Shown: one piece after another, positions 41,566 to 50,439 of the stretch | Layout of the letters: each line of letters starts with the position of its first letter | Numbering within the stretch: the first letter of the stretch is position 1 | From: Streptomyces aurantiogriseus | GTDB taxonomy: Bacteria > Actinomycetota > Actinomycetes > Streptomycetales > Streptomycetaceae | Length of the DNA stretch: 64,000 nt | Reading direction: 5' to 3' | Assembly (NCBI RefSeq): GCF_014649375.1 | Contig: NZ_BMSX01000014.1 | Coordinates: 62,001 to 126,000 of the forward strand | Position numbers and translations under genes: made by a program | The notes under the pieces: model-generated | Seen by the model: the letters and a program-made list of their open reading frames with translations, nothing else | Told to the model about the DNA's origin: nothing | Databases searched by the model: none

Positions 41566-42603
41566 ATGGATCCCGTCGAGGCCCTGGACCGGATCGCCTT
41601 CCTGCTGGAGCGGTCCCTGGCGCCGACGTACCGTGTCCGCGCCTTCCGCACGGCGGCCCGGGTGCTGGGGCGGCTGCCGGCCGGGGAGGTGGCCGAGCGG
41701 GCGGACGCCGGAACGCTGGAGTCGCTCCGGGGTGTCGGCCCGAAGACCGCCCAGGTGGTGCGCGAGGCGCTTGCCGGGCGGGTCCCGGCCTACCTGGAGA
41801 AGCTGGAGGGCGAGGTCGGCAGGCCGCTGACGGACGGCGGCGCGCGGCTGCGGGCGCTGCTGCGCGGCGACTGCCATGTGCACTCCGACTGGTCGGACGG
41901 CGGCAGCCCCATCGAGGAGATGGGCCGGGCGGCGGCCGCGCTGGGGCACGAGTGGACGGCGCTCACCGACCACTCGCCACGGCTGACGGTGGCCCGCGGG
42001 CTGTCTCCGGAGCGGCTGCGCCGGCAGGTGGAGGTGGTCGAGGAGCTGAACCGGACCTGGGCCCCGTTCCGGCTGCTGACCGGCATCGAGTGCGACATCC
42101 TCGAGGACGGCTCCCTCGACCAGGAGCCGGAGCTGCTGGAGCGGCTCGACGTGGTCGTGGTGTCCGTGCACTCCAAGCTGCGCATGGACGCCCGCGCGAT
42201 GACCCGCCGCATGGTGAACGCCGTCCGTGATCCGCACGCCGACGTGCTCGGCCACTGCACCGGGCGGCTGGTGACGGGGCGGGGGCGGCCGGAGTCGCAG
42301 TTCGACGCGGACGAGGTGTTCGCGGCGTGCGCCGAGGCGGGCACGGCCGTGGAGATCAACAGCCGGCCCGAGCGGCTCGACCCGCCGCGGCGGCTGCTGC
42401 GCCGGGCCGTCGAGGCGGGCGTGCTGTTCTCCGTCGACACCGACGCCCACGCGCCCGGCCAGCTGGACTGGCAGGTCCTCGGCTGCGAGCGGGCCGAGGA
42501 GTGCGGGGTGCCCGCGGAGCGGGTGGTGACCACCTGGCCGGTGGAGGACCTGCTGGGTTGGACGCGGGAGGGCAGGGTGCCGGCGGGCGTGGCGGGCGCC
42601 TGA
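41566..42603 (+). CDS. PHP-domain metallophosphoesterase with helix-hairpin-helix (PolX-like tail)
   Basis: A 345-residue protein. Residues 1-75 form helix-hairpin-helix modules (LESLRGVGPKTAQVVREAL). The PHP domain follows with metal ligands H104, H106, D108 and D111 (GDCHVHSDWSDG), H136 (TDHS), and later VVSVHSKL, GHCTGRL and DTDAHAPGQLD. The layout equals the C-terminal half of DNA polymerase X without the polymerase palm, so it may be a stand-alone nuclease or phosphatase acting at DNA ends. AGGAGGTGGCG precedes ATG 41566. Confidence 0.88.
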   Translation: MDPVEALDRIAFLLERSLAPTYRVRAFRTAARVLGRLPAGEVAERADAGTLESLRGVGPKTAQVVREALAGRVPAYLEKLEGEVGRPLTDGGARLRALLRGDCHVHSDWSDGGSPIEEMGRAAAALGHEWTALTDHSPRLTVARGLSPERLRRQVEVVEELNRTWAPFRLLTGIECDILEDGSLDQEPELLERLDVVVVSVHSKLRMDARAMTRRMVNAVRDPHADVLGHCTGRLVTGRGRPESQFDADEVFAACAEAGTAVEINSRPERLDPPRRLLRRAVEAGVLFSVDTDAHAPGQLDWQVLGCERAEECGVPAERVVTTWPVEDLLGWTREGRVPAGVAGA

Positions 42604-42686
42604 CGTGGTACTCGGGGCGCCGCCCCGCCAGGACGCCCACGATGAAGGCGCCTCCCGCTCGGGCGCCCGCGAGAGAAAGGACCCGG

Positions 42687-43343
42687 ATGGAACGCGCCGC
42701 TGTCTTCGACGTCGACGGCACCCTCGTCGACACCAACCATCTGCATGTCGTGACGTGGTGGGAAGCCCTGCGGCAGGCGGGCCACCGGGTGCCGATGCAC
42801 GCCGTGCACCGGGCGATCGGCCTCGGCTCCACCGACCTCGTCGCCCACCTCCTGGGCGAGGACCGCGACCAGGACGAGGACGCCGAGCTGAGCGCCGCCC
42901 ACAAGGCCCTGTACGGGCAGTACTTCGACCGGCTGCCCCCACTGCGGGACGCCGGCCCCCTGCTGGAACGGCTGCACGGCGACGGCTGGACCGTCGTCCT
43001 CGCCACCTCGGCGAGCGGGGCGGAACTGTCGGCGCTGCGGCGCGCCCTCGACGCCGACGAGGCGATCACCGCCACGGCCAGCGCGGACGACGTCGAGCAG
43101 GGCAAGCCCGCGCCGGAGCCCGTCCAGCACGCCCTGGAGCTGGTCGGGGTGCCCGCCGAGCGGGCCGTGTTCGTGGGTGACACCGTCTGGGACATGCGGG
43201 CGGGCCGCCGGGCCGGGGTGCGCTGCGTGGGCGTGCTGTGCGGTGGCATCCCGCGCGCCGACCTGGAGGCGGCGGGCGCACAGGCGATCTACGCCGACCC
43301 GGCCGACCTGCTGGCGTCCCTGGAGGACAGCCCGCTGGCATGA
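42687..43343 (+). CDS. HAD-family hydrolase (phosphoglycolate phosphatase-like)
   Basis: A 218-residue HAD phosphatase. Motif I FDVDGTLVDTN (D8, D10), motif II LATSASG, motif III QGKPAPEP and motif IV FVGDTVWDM are all present. A helical cap follows motif I. It likely dephosphorylates a small phosphate ester. AAAGGA precedes ATG 42687. Its TGA overlaps the ATG of the FUSC gene (ATGA), so the two are coupled. Confidence 0.88.
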   Translation: MERAAVFDVDGTLVDTNHLHVVTWWEALRQAGHRVPMHAVHRAIGLGSTDLVAHLLGEDRDQDEDAELSAAHKALYGQYFDRLPPLRDAGPLLERLHGDGWTVVLATSASGAELSALRRALDADEAITATASADDVEQGKPAPEPVQHALELVGVPAERAVFVGDTVWDMRAGRRAGVRCVGVLCGGIPRADLEAAGAQAIYADPADLLASLEDSPLA

Positions 43344-44539
43344 GCAACCGGGTCGGGACACAGGCGGCGGACGGAGCGGGGGCTCGCTGGGCGGGGGCCG
43401 TACGGCGGGAGGCGGGGGCCGTGGGCCGGGCCGCTCGGGCGGCCCGGGACGGGCCCGGGCGCGAGCGGGACCTGGTCGTGCAGGCCCTCAAGGCGGCGCT
43501 GTCCGCGGTGCTCGCCTGGTTCGTGGCGAGCGACTGGCTGGGCGACCCGATGGCCCTGATGGCGCCCTGGGTGGCTCTGGTGCTGGTGCAGGCCACGGTG
43601 TACGGCTCGCTGCGGCAGGCCGCCCAGCAGTGGACGGCGATCTGCGCGGGCACGCTGCTCGCCTCGGCGGCGCAGGCACTCACCGGGAACACCCTGGGCG
43701 CGCTCGCGCTGTCCGTGCCGTTGCTGATGCTGCTGGCGCAGTGGCCCCGCTTCGGCGACCAGGGCGTCTACGCGGCGACCACGGCGGTGTTCACGCTGGC
43801 CTCGGGCGCGGTGTCGGTGCCGGCGGTGGGGCATCGGGTGGGGCAGGCGGCGCTCGGTGCGGTGATCGGGGTGGCCGTCAACGCGCTCGTGCTGCCGCCG
43901 GTGCATCTGCGGGACGTGCGGGAGAACCTGGGCGCGCTGGCGCGGGAGGCGGCCGAGGTGCTGCACGCGGTCGCCGCCGGGCTGCGGGACGGCGAGTGGG
44001 ACGCGGCGACGGCCGGCGACTGGTCGCGCGGGGCGGCCCGGCTGGAACGGCGCCGGGAGGGACTGCGTTCGGCACGGGGCTGGAGCCGGGAGAGCCTGCG
44101 TCTGACCACCGGACCGCTGCGCGCCCTGCACCGGGTGCCGCTCGACGTACCGCCGGAGTCGGAGGACGCCCGCTGGGGCCGTGTCACGGACCATGTCACC
44201 GCTCTCACCCGCACCCTCGCGGTCGCGGCCGACGACACCCGCGCCCCGGCCCCGCCGGAGGCGGCGGCCCTGCGGGTCTACGCCCGGCTGCTGGACCTGA
44301 TCGGGGACGCGTGCGAGGCCGAGGCCGAGCGTTTCCGGGGCGCGGGCGCCGTCGGGTATCCGGACGCCGAGGCCGAGACGGAGACGGAGGAGCTGCGGAC
44401 CCGGCTGCAGGGCAGTCTGCGCGTCCATGCCGGGCAGGGCGCGGCGCGCACCGCGGTCCTCGGCACGCTGCTGCTCCAGGCGGAGAACCTCTGGGTCGAG
44501 GCCGTTCCCGGCACGCGACAGCGGGAGCGGGCCGAGTGA
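43340..44539 (+). CDS. FUSC/aromatic acid exporter-like membrane protein (first copy)
   Basis: A 399-residue protein with an N-terminal half of about six helices (LMAPWVALVLVQATVYGSLR; GVYAATTAVFTLASGAVSVP) and a long soluble helical C-terminal half. It fits the ArAE/FUSC family of efflux carriers for aromatic acids. The ATG overlaps the HAD stop, giving a HAD-FUSC pair. A second FUSC gene with a similar layout is at 51172-52425. The substrate is unknown. Confidence 0.82.
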   Translation: MSNRVGTQAADGAGARWAGAVRREAGAVGRAARAARDGPGRERDLVVQALKAALSAVLAWFVASDWLGDPMALMAPWVALVLVQATVYGSLRQAAQQWTAICAGTLLASAAQALTGNTLGALALSVPLLMLLAQWPRFGDQGVYAATTAVFTLASGAVSVPAVGHRVGQAALGAVIGVAVNALVLPPVHLRDVRENLGALAREAAEVLHAVAAGLRDGEWDAATAGDWSRGAARLERRREGLRSARGWSRESLRLTTGPLRALHRVPLDVPPESEDARWGRVTDHVTALTRTLAVAADDTRAPAPPEAAALRVYARLLDLIGDACEAEAERFRGAGAVGYPDAEAETETEELRTRLQGSLRVHAGQGAARTAVLGTLLLQAENLWVEAVPGTRQRERAE

Positions 44540-44631
44540 CACGGATCACCGTGGAGGGGCGCCAGGAACGGGAACACCGGCAGGTGGTTCCCCGTTGAAC
44601 GAGCCGTGGGTGCGGATGGGACAGTGTCCCC

Positions 44632-44768
44632 GGGCCTCACCTTTTGCCCACAGGGACGATCGTTCGGCTGAAGCCCTGTGGAGCCTTTCGCCGAGAGGCG
44701 ACCGCCATCCGCGCCCACCACCTGACTGCCCCGACCGTGATTCCCCCGTCCGGTCGGGGCTTTCTCCT
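44632..44768 (+). ncRNA. Candidate structured small RNA or leader with rho-independent terminator
   Basis: Three hairpins stand in a row: CCACAGGG (44648-44655) pairs with 44674-44681, GCCTTTC with GAGAGGC (44683-44699), and GCCCCGACCG (44728-44737) with 44751-44760, followed by TTTCTCCT. A TTGAAC (44595-44600) and GACAGT (44620-44625), 19 bases apart, could be a promoter. No good coding frame fits. It may be a separate RNA, or an attenuator for the epimerase gene at 44824. Confidence 0.4.
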
Positions 44769-44823
44769 GTTCGGCACCGGGGTACTCGGGTCGCTCCAGC
44801 CGCAGCGGCGAGAGGAGTCGGTG

Positions 44824-45852
44824 GTGAGCAGCGAGTCGGGCAGAAAGGTCGTGGTCACGGGGGCGACCGGCAATGTCGGCACGAGTGTGGTGCGGCTCCT
44901 CGCGGAGGATCCGGAGATCGGGTCCGTGGTGGGGCTGGCCCGGCGGACCCCGGAGTGGGCGCCGCCCAAGACCGAGTGGTCGGCGGTCGACCTCGCGTCG
45001 GAGCAGGCCGACCTGGACGGGCTGTTCGAGGGCGCGGACGCCGTGGTGCATCTGGCGTGGGCGTTCCAGCCGACGCACGATCCGGCGGTGACGTGGCGGA
45101 CGAACGTGCTGGGCAGCATGCGGGTCTTCGAGGCGGTGGCCGCCGCGGAGGTGCCCGTCCTGGTGCACGCCTCGTCGGTGGGCGCGTACTCGCCGGGGCC
45201 GAAGGACCGCCCCGTGGACGAGTCGTGGCCGACGCACGGGTGGCCGGACGCCGCGTACTGCCGGGAGAAGGCCTATCTGGAACGGGCCCTGGACACCTTC
45301 GAACGTGACCGGCCGGGCGTGCGGGTGGTGCGGATGCGGCCGGCGTTCCTGTTCAAGCGGGAGTCGGCGAGCGAGCAGCGCCGCATCTTCGGCGGGCGCT
45401 TCCTGCCGGGCCAGGTCGTCCGCCCGGAGCTGCTGCCCTTCCTGCCGGACATCCCGGGGCTGCGCGTACAGACGCTGCACACCGACGACGCGGCGGAGGC
45501 GTACCGGCTCGCCGTGCGCACGGATGTGCGCGGGGCGTTCAACCTGGCCGCCGAACCGCCGGTCGACGCCGAACTGCTGGGCGAGATGTTCGACGCCCGC
45601 CCGGTCCGTATGCCCCGTACGGCGGCCCGTTCGGCCATCGCCGCCGCGTGGAACCTGCGCCTGCTGCCCGCCTCCCCCCACCTCTTCGACGCGGTCCTGC
45701 GCCTGCCCCTGATGGACTGCACGCGCGCGCGTGTCGAACTGGGCTGGCGCCCGGAGCGTACGGCGACGGAGGTGCTGGAGGAGTTCCTGCGCGGCATGCG
45801 CGCCGGAGAGGGGGCGCCGACGGAGCCGATGCGGGGGCGGAAGGTCGGCTGA
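44824..45852 (+). CDS. NAD-dependent epimerase/dehydratase family protein
   Basis: A 342-residue extended-SDR enzyme. VVVTGATGNVGTSVVRLL is the nucleotide-binding loop. AVVHLAWAFQ and ASSVGAYSPG are the core, and the catalytic tyrosine sits in AAYCREKAYLER (YxxxK variant). It probably modifies a sugar nucleotide or a related alcohol. GTG 44824 is 6 bases after AGGAG; GTG 44821 is an alternative. The terminator-like hairpin at 44728-44768 is only 56 bases upstream and may attenuate it. Confidence 0.85.
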   Translation: MSSESGRKVVVTGATGNVGTSVVRLLAEDPEIGSVVGLARRTPEWAPPKTEWSAVDLASEQADLDGLFEGADAVVHLAWAFQPTHDPAVTWRTNVLGSMRVFEAVAAAEVPVLVHASSVGAYSPGPKDRPVDESWPTHGWPDAAYCREKAYLERALDTFERDRPGVRVVRMRPAFLFKRESASEQRRIFGGRFLPGQVVRPELLPFLPDIPGLRVQTLHTDDAAEAYRLAVRTDVRGAFNLAAEPPVDAELLGEMFDARPVRMPRTAARSAIAAAWNLRLLPASPHLFDAVLRLPLMDCTRARVELGWRPERTATEVLEEFLRGMRAGEGAPTEPMRGRKVG

Positions 45853-45881
45853 GACCCGCGCTCACCACCTGTCGCCCGCGC

Positions 45882-46790
45882 TCACCAGCTGTCGATCGTC
45901 CGTACGACGCGGTCCGCGACGGCGTCGGACACGGCCGCCTGCAGCCAGCCGAGCCAGAACGAGCCGGGCCGCTGGGACCAGTGGTGCACGGCGTCCTCCC
46001 GCAGTTCGGCGCGTGCCTGCTCGGGGCTCACCCGGGGCGGCAGGAACCGGCCGGGCGCCGCCCGGGCGTGCTGCTGCCAGCGGTCCTGCCAGCACTCCAC
46101 CGTCCAGCCGGGCCACCGCGCGGCCATCTCGTCCGCCTCCGCCACCGCGCTGAGCAGCCACCAGCCGACCCGGCGGCGCACGGGGTCGATGTGCAGGCCC
46201 GCCTCGGCGGCGACGGTGCAGTGTCCGTGGTCGGGGGCGTCCGCCAGTCGGTCGAGGAAGGCCGGGCCCTCGACGACGGGATGGTCGTTGATGGCGGCCA
46301 GCAGGTGACAGCGGTCGTCGCCGATCGTGACGACGGTGACGAGCGGGTCGCGTTCCAGAAGTTCCTCGTCGTCGGGTTCGAGCACCGGCGCCGGATACAC
46401 CTTGCGGTCGCTTTCGCGCACCGCTTCCGGGTCCAGGCCGAGGTGGCGGCGCAGGTCGGCCGGTCCGTCGTAGGTCCAGCGCAGTTCCCAGCCGGGCCAG
46501 GCCCGGGCGATGCGCTCCCAGGTGACGGCCCGGTGCCGGAACTGCGTGACCGGGCCCTCGCTCGCGAAGAACAACAGGATCCGGCGGCGGAGATCGAACA
46601 GAGCCGCCGCCTCGCACTGCGAGTCGCCGCGCCAGCACCCCTCCACACGGGACCGGGCGCGGACGGCCGGCAGGACGACGTCCGGGCCTGCCAGCAGGTC
46701 GAGGTCGATGCCGACCGCTCCGAAACGCGCCTCGTACACCTCGTGCGTGCCGTCCTCGGGCACGACGGCGAACACCGCCCAGTCAGCCAT
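45882..46790 (-). CDS. Conserved hypothetical protein of about 300 residues
   Basis: A 302-residue soluble protein, rich in Trp (WAVFAVVPEDGTHEVYEARF at the start; WPGWELRWTYDGPADLRRHL in the middle; GWTVECWQDRWQQH near the end). Twice a WPGW motif occurs, hinting at two related modules. No enzyme motif is visible. The ATG 46790 has no clear ribosome site. The gene converges with the epimerase gene. I do not recognise a family. Confidence 0.65.
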   Translation of the reverse strand: MADWAVFAVVPEDGTHEVYEARFGAVGIDLDLLAGPDVVLPAVRARSRVEGCWRGDSQCEAAALFDLRRRILLFFASEGPVTQFRHRAVTWERIARAWPGWELRWTYDGPADLRRHLGLDPEAVRESDRKVYPAPVLEPDDEELLERDPLVTVVTIGDDRCHLLAAINDHPVVEGPAFLDRLADAPDHGHCTVAAEAGLHIDPVRRRVGWWLLSAVAEADEMAARWPGWTVECWQDRWQQHARAAPGRFLPPRVSPEQARAELREDAVHHWSQRPGSFWLGWLQAAVSDAVADRVVRTIDSW

Positions 46791-46852
46791 GCGGCAGATG
46801 ATCGCAGCCGGCCCGTCGGTGCCGCCTGCCCTTTTCGGGTGCCCTTTTCGGG

Positions 46853-47083
46853 TCAGGCGGACGGCTCGTCCGGCACCGGCTGGTCGGGGTTGACGCCGGC
46901 CGCGTGCGGGGCGCCCTGCCGGCCGGTGCCCGCCTCGTCGGTGTCGGGAACGTTCTCGCCTTCCGGCTGGTCGGGGTCGTCGACGTCCCAGGGGTCCTCG
47001 CCCGCGTCGGCCTGCTGGTCCGGCAGGTCGCGCGGGACCGGCGTGCCGTTCTCGCCGGGGCCCTCGTCGCGGTGGTCGGCCAC
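46853..47083 (-). CDS. Small acidic, probably disordered protein
   Basis: A 76-residue, Asp/Glu/Pro/Gly-rich protein (DQQADAGEDPWDVDDPDQPE; VNPDQPVPDEPS) with DQP-type repeats and no hydrophobic core. GTG 47083 follows GGGAG at 7 bases, so translation is plausible. It may be an intrinsically disordered binding protein. The family is unknown to me. Confidence 0.6.
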   Translation of the reverse strand: MADHRDEGPGENGTPVPRDLPDQQADAGEDPWDVDDPDQPEGENVPDTDEAGTGRQGAPHAAGVNPDQPVPDEPSA

Positions 47084-47156
47084 GGCGTGCTCCCTTCGCG
47101 GTCGTGCTGCACTCGGTGCGGGACACGCGAGTACCTCTGCCGCCACCTGCGAAACC

Positions 47157-48440
47157 TCAGCGCGGGGCGCGTTCCTCCAGCGCCGTGCGCCAGTCGGGCT
47201 CGGGGCCGCCGGCCAGGGGTTCGGGGCGTCGGCCGCCCCGGGAGAAGAAGTCGGCGAGCGGCAGGATCGCGGCGCCGACGGTGACCGCGTCGGGGCCGAG
47301 CCGGCCCAGCTCGACGGTGACCTTCCCGGCCGGGTGGCGCAGCGCGTACGCGGTGGAGTGGCGGCGTACGGCGGGCAGGAGGCGGGGGCCGAGCTGGAGT
47401 CCGGCCCAGCCGCCGATGAGGATGCGCTCGGGCTGGAAGAGATTGATCAGGTCGGAGAGGCCGGCGCCCAGGTACTCGGCGGTCTCCTCCAGGACGGCGA
47501 GGGCGACGGGGTCGGGCGCGCTGCCGTCGGGCGGGTGGGCGGCGGCCAGCATCGCCGTCAGCGCGGTCTCCTCGTCGGCGCCCCGGGGAGGCTCGCCGCC
47601 CTCCTCACGCCAGCGGTCGACGAGCGCCCCGGCGCCCGCATACGCCTCCAGGCAGCCGAGCGCGCCGCAGCGGCAGCGGCGCCCGCGCACCCGTACGGTC
47701 AGATGCCCCCACTCGACGGCCCGCCCGTGCTCCGCCTCGGGGGTGACGAGGCTGGCGCCGACGCCCGAGCCGAAGAGGACGACGACGGCGTTGTGGGCGC
47801 CGCGGCCGCCCCCGAACCACATCTCGGCCTGGCCGAGGGTCTTGGCGCCGTTGTCGATGTAGTACGGGACGGCGTCGGGCAGAGGGGAGCGCTCGCGGAG
47901 CAGTTGCTCCAGGGGGACGGCGTCCCAGCCGATCGTCTGGCCGTGGACGACGGCCCCGCGGCCGGGGGTGCGCTCGACGATGCCGGGAACGCCGATGCCG
48001 ACGCCGAGGAGCCGGTCGGCTGCGAGGTCCGCGGCGGCGAGCACCTCGGCGATCCCGTCGCGGATGTGGCCGACGATGCCCTCGACCTCGTACCGGCTCT
48101 GCTCCAACGGCCGCTCCACGCGGGCCAGTTCGGTCATCGTCAGATCGAACAGCTCGACGCGCACCCGGGTCTCGCCGACGTCCACGCCGATCATGTGGCC
48201 GCTGCCGGGGGCGACCCGTAGCAGGATGCGGGGGCGGCCGCCGTCGGAGTCGACGCTGCCGGCCTCCTCCACCAGTCCGTCGGCGACCAGGTCGGCGACG
48301 ACATTGCTGACCGAGCCGGAGCTCAGGCCGGTGACCGGGCCGAGTTCGAAGCGGCTGAGGGGGCCGTCGAAGTAGAGCCGTCGCAGCACGGCCGTGCGGT
48401 TGGCCCGCCTGAGATCGCGTACCGTACGCCCGCCCGCCAT
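47157..48440 (-). CDS. ROK-family transcriptional regulator
   Basis: A 427-residue protein. Residues 1-70 are a winged helix (RRLYFDGPLSRFELGPVTGL; SVSNVVADLVADGLV). The rest is a ROK sugar-kinase-like domain with VDVGETRVRVELFD and LFGSGVGASLV (phosphate loops) and the zinc motif RRCRCGALGCLEAYAG. It probably senses a sugar or sugar phosphate. ATG 48440 follows GGAGGG. Two tandem operator-like boxes upstream (48520-48560) suggest it controls itself. Confidence 0.9.
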   Translation of the reverse strand: MAGGRTVRDLRRANRTAVLRRLYFDGPLSRFELGPVTGLSSGSVSNVVADLVADGLVEEAGSVDSDGGRPRILLRVAPGSGHMIGVDVGETRVRVELFDLTMTELARVERPLEQSRYEVEGIVGHIRDGIAEVLAAADLAADRLLGVGIGVPGIVERTPGRGAVVHGQTIGWDAVPLEQLLRERSPLPDAVPYYIDNGAKTLGQAEMWFGGGRGAHNAVVVLFGSGVGASLVTPEAEHGRAVEWGHLTVRVRGRRCRCGALGCLEAYAGAGALVDRWREEGGEPPRGADEETALTAMLAAAHPPDGSAPDPVALAVLEETAEYLGAGLSDLINLFQPERILIGGWAGLQLGPRLLPAVRRHSTAYALRHPAGKVTVELGRLGPDAVTVGAAILPLADFFSRGGRRPEPLAGGPEPDWRTALEERAPR

Positions 48441-48519
48441 GCGGCTCCCTCCGAACCCCTGTCCGAGCTGCAACATACCGCCGTGGGCGGGCCCGGGCGC
48501 GCTGTGCCTCCACCCCTTG

Positions 48520-48560
48520 GTTTACGAGGTGAGCCAAGTTAGTTCACGATGTGAGCCAAG
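48520..48560. promoter_or_regulatory. Two tandem operator-like boxes upstream of the ROK regulator
   Basis: GTTTACGAGGTGAGCCAAG (48520-48538) and GTTCACGATGTGAGCCAAG (48542-48560) are 19-mers with 16 identical bases, 22 bp apart, each a partial dyad (GTTCAC/GTGAGC). They lie between the ROK gene and the 3' end of the phosphotransferase gene; the second includes its stop. Two-turn spacing fits a regulator dimer pair. Confidence 0.65.
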
Positions 48561-49518
48561 CGTCTCCCGCGTCCTCGATCTCGCGCAGCGCGGTGAGCAG
48601 TTCGGGGGCGACCGTCTCCTGGAGCCAGCGGTTGCGCCCCTCGTCGAACGCGCGCGGAACCGTCTCGGTGAGCATGATCAGGTAGAGGTAGGCGCGGTAG
48701 AGGGCGAGACGCAGACGGGCCGGGGCGTCGAAGTCGGCCCGGCCGCCCGCCTCCCGGTAGCCGGCCAGGAACGCCTCGTCCTGGCGGATGTCGCCCAGCA
48801 GCGCCAGGGAGACGAAGTCGGCCAGCGGGTCGCCCCAGAACATGCGCTCGCCGTCGATGAGTCCGCCGATCCGGGCCTCCCCCGCGGTGCGGTCCACCAG
48901 CACGTTGCCCGGCCACAGGTCGAAGTGGACGAGACGCGGGACACCGATCTCGTCGAGGGCGTGGTACGCGGTCCGGGCGACGGCGGCCACCTCGTCGGCG
49001 GGGCGGGGCAGCCGGGCCCGGTAGTCGCAGGCGTCGTCGAGGACGGCGTCGAACATCGCGGTGAACGCGGTGCGCCAGTCGGCGGCGAGCGGGCCGAGGG
49101 CGCCGGACGGGTAGCCGAAGCCGGGCCCGGTCACGCCGTGCAGGCGGGCGACCTGGCGGCCCAGCTCCGTGCGCAGGTCCGCCTGTTCGGTGGCGGAAAG
49201 CGAGCCGTCCCAGGGGTCGCCCGCGCACAGGGTCATCAGCAGCTGCTGTCCGTCGAGGACCACGACACGCGGCGCCGGTACGCCGACCTCGGCCGCCGCA
49301 CGGTAGAACTCCGCCTCGGAGACGAGCAGTCGGTTCTCGTGGCGCAGGCCGGGTGCCGTGGGCGCGGCCTTGAGCACGTAGCGGCTGCCGTCGGTGAGGC
49401 GGAGTTCCTCGACGGTGTTGTAGGTGCCGCCGTCGAGGGGGCGCAGGTGCGCGAGGCGGTCGGGGGGTATGCCCGCCGCTCCGAGGATGTGCCGGGCCCG
49501 TTCCCAGGAGTCCGTCAC
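48544..49518 (-). CDS. Aminoglycoside phosphotransferase-family kinase
   Basis: A 324-residue APH-fold kinase. K50 (YVLKAAP) should bind ATP; the catalytic loop is H198-F-D200 with N205 (VHFDLWPGNVLVD), and D222 (LIDGERMFWGD) holds magnesium. The protein lacks features specific to aminoglycoside resistance, so the substrate may be a sugar, amino alcohol or antibiotic. GTG 49518 follows GGGGTGGGCGTACG. Upstream of the ROK gene on the same strand, 103 bases away. Confidence 0.82.
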   Translation of the reverse strand: MTDSWERARHILGAAGIPPDRLAHLRPLDGGTYNTVEELRLTDGSRYVLKAAPTAPGLRHENRLLVSEAEFYRAAAEVGVPAPRVVVLDGQQLLMTLCAGDPWDGSLSATEQADLRTELGRQVARLHGVTGPGFGYPSGALGPLAADWRTAFTAMFDAVLDDACDYRARLPRPADEVAAVARTAYHALDEIGVPRLVHFDLWPGNVLVDRTAGEARIGGLIDGERMFWGDPLADFVSLALLGDIRQDEAFLAGYREAGGRADFDAPARLRLALYRAYLYLIMLTETVPRAFDEGRNRWLQETVAPELLTALREIEDAGDAWLTS

Positions 49519-49695
49519 CGTACGCCCACCCCTTCCCGTCGGTCAGCCCGCGGCGTACACGTCCTCGACGTCACCCCCGGCTGCGATCAGCTCGCCGAAC
49601 CACGCCCCGGCCGTCGTGTCCTCGGCTCCGGCGTCCGGTCCCGGTACAGCGTACGGAACACCTTCCGCACGCGTACGGGTCATTACGCTGACCCG

Positions 49696-50292
49696 ATGGC
49701 CACCTCCCCGAACCTGCTGTCGATCGCCCTGGACGAGACGCCGGATCCCCCGTTGCGGCCCCTGCCCGTGCCCGTCGCCGAGTTGCTGGGGGAACTCGGC
49801 GCGCCGCCCCGGCTCGTGGCCCACCTCCGTGCCGTGCACGATGTCGCCGTGCAGCTCGTCGACTGGGTCGGGCGGCGCTGCCCGGGACTGGAGATGGACC
49901 GGGAGGCGGTGGTGTTCGGCGCCGCCACCCATGACGTCGGCAAAACCGTGCACATCGCCGAGCTGTCCGGCCCCGGCGCCCGGCACGAGGAGGCCGGGCG
50001 GGATCTGCTGCTGGCCCACGGGGTGCCGCCCGGCCTGGCGCGCTTCGCCGCGACCCACGCCTCCTGGGACAAGGGCGTCGGCATCGAGGACCTGCTGGTG
50101 AGCCTGGCCGACAAGGTCTGGAAGAACAAGCGGGTACCCGGCCTGGAGGACCTGGTGGTGGCGGAGCTGTCACGCGCGGGTGGGCGTCCGGCGTGGGAGG
50201 AGTTCATGGAGCTGGACGAGCTCCTCACCCGCGTCGGCGAGGACGCGGACCGCAGGCTGGCCTGGCAGGCGGCCCATCCCGTGCGGGCGTGA
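49696..50292 (+). CDS. HD-domain phosphohydrolase
   Basis: A 198-residue protein with a metal-dependent HD fold. AVHDVAVQLVDW supplies the first His and GAATHDVGKTVH the HD dyad; GVPPGLARFAATHASWD follows. Such proteins hydrolyse nucleotides, often small signalling ones. A TACGCT -10-like box lies 6 bases before ATG 49696 and there is no ribosome site, so the mRNA is probably leaderless. The gene is divergent from the phosphotransferase. Confidence 0.8.
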   Translation: MATSPNLLSIALDETPDPPLRPLPVPVAELLGELGAPPRLVAHLRAVHDVAVQLVDWVGRRCPGLEMDREAVVFGAATHDVGKTVHIAELSGPGARHEEAGRDLLLAHGVPPGLARFAATHASWDKGVGIEDLLVSLADKVWKNKRVPGLEDLVVAELSRAGGRPAWEEFMELDELLTRVGEDADRRLAWQAAHPVRA

Positions 50293-50365
50293 GGAGGTTG
50301 GTTCGGGTGGACGCGGGTCGGCCTCATGGAAATTCACTGGCTCCCGCTCACTGCAGCTTCCTACG

Positions 50366-50391
50366 CTAGGCATGAACCTAGTACCCCTAGG
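50366..50391. promoter_or_regulatory. Triple CTAGG/CCTAG motif upstream of the FBP gene
   Basis: CTAGG-N6-CCTAG-N5-CTAGG occurs within 26 bases (50366-50391). The parts form two overlapping dyads. CTAG is rare in Streptomyces DNA, so three in a row look selected. It sits 49 bases upstream of ATG 50440 in the promoter region. Confidence 0.45.
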
Positions 50392-50439
50392 TAAAGCGAA
50401 TTCAGACCAACAGCCGGGCCACGCCCCAGGAGTCCCTCC

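Noticed and set aside
40777..42942. 721-residue minus-strand frame over the PHP gene
   Set aside because: Pure shadow: the PHP metal motifs lie on the plus strand.
44644..44823. 60-codon upstream extension of the epimerase
   Set aside because: It would translate hairpins and a terminator; the Rossmann motif starts right after GTG 44824, which has its own site.
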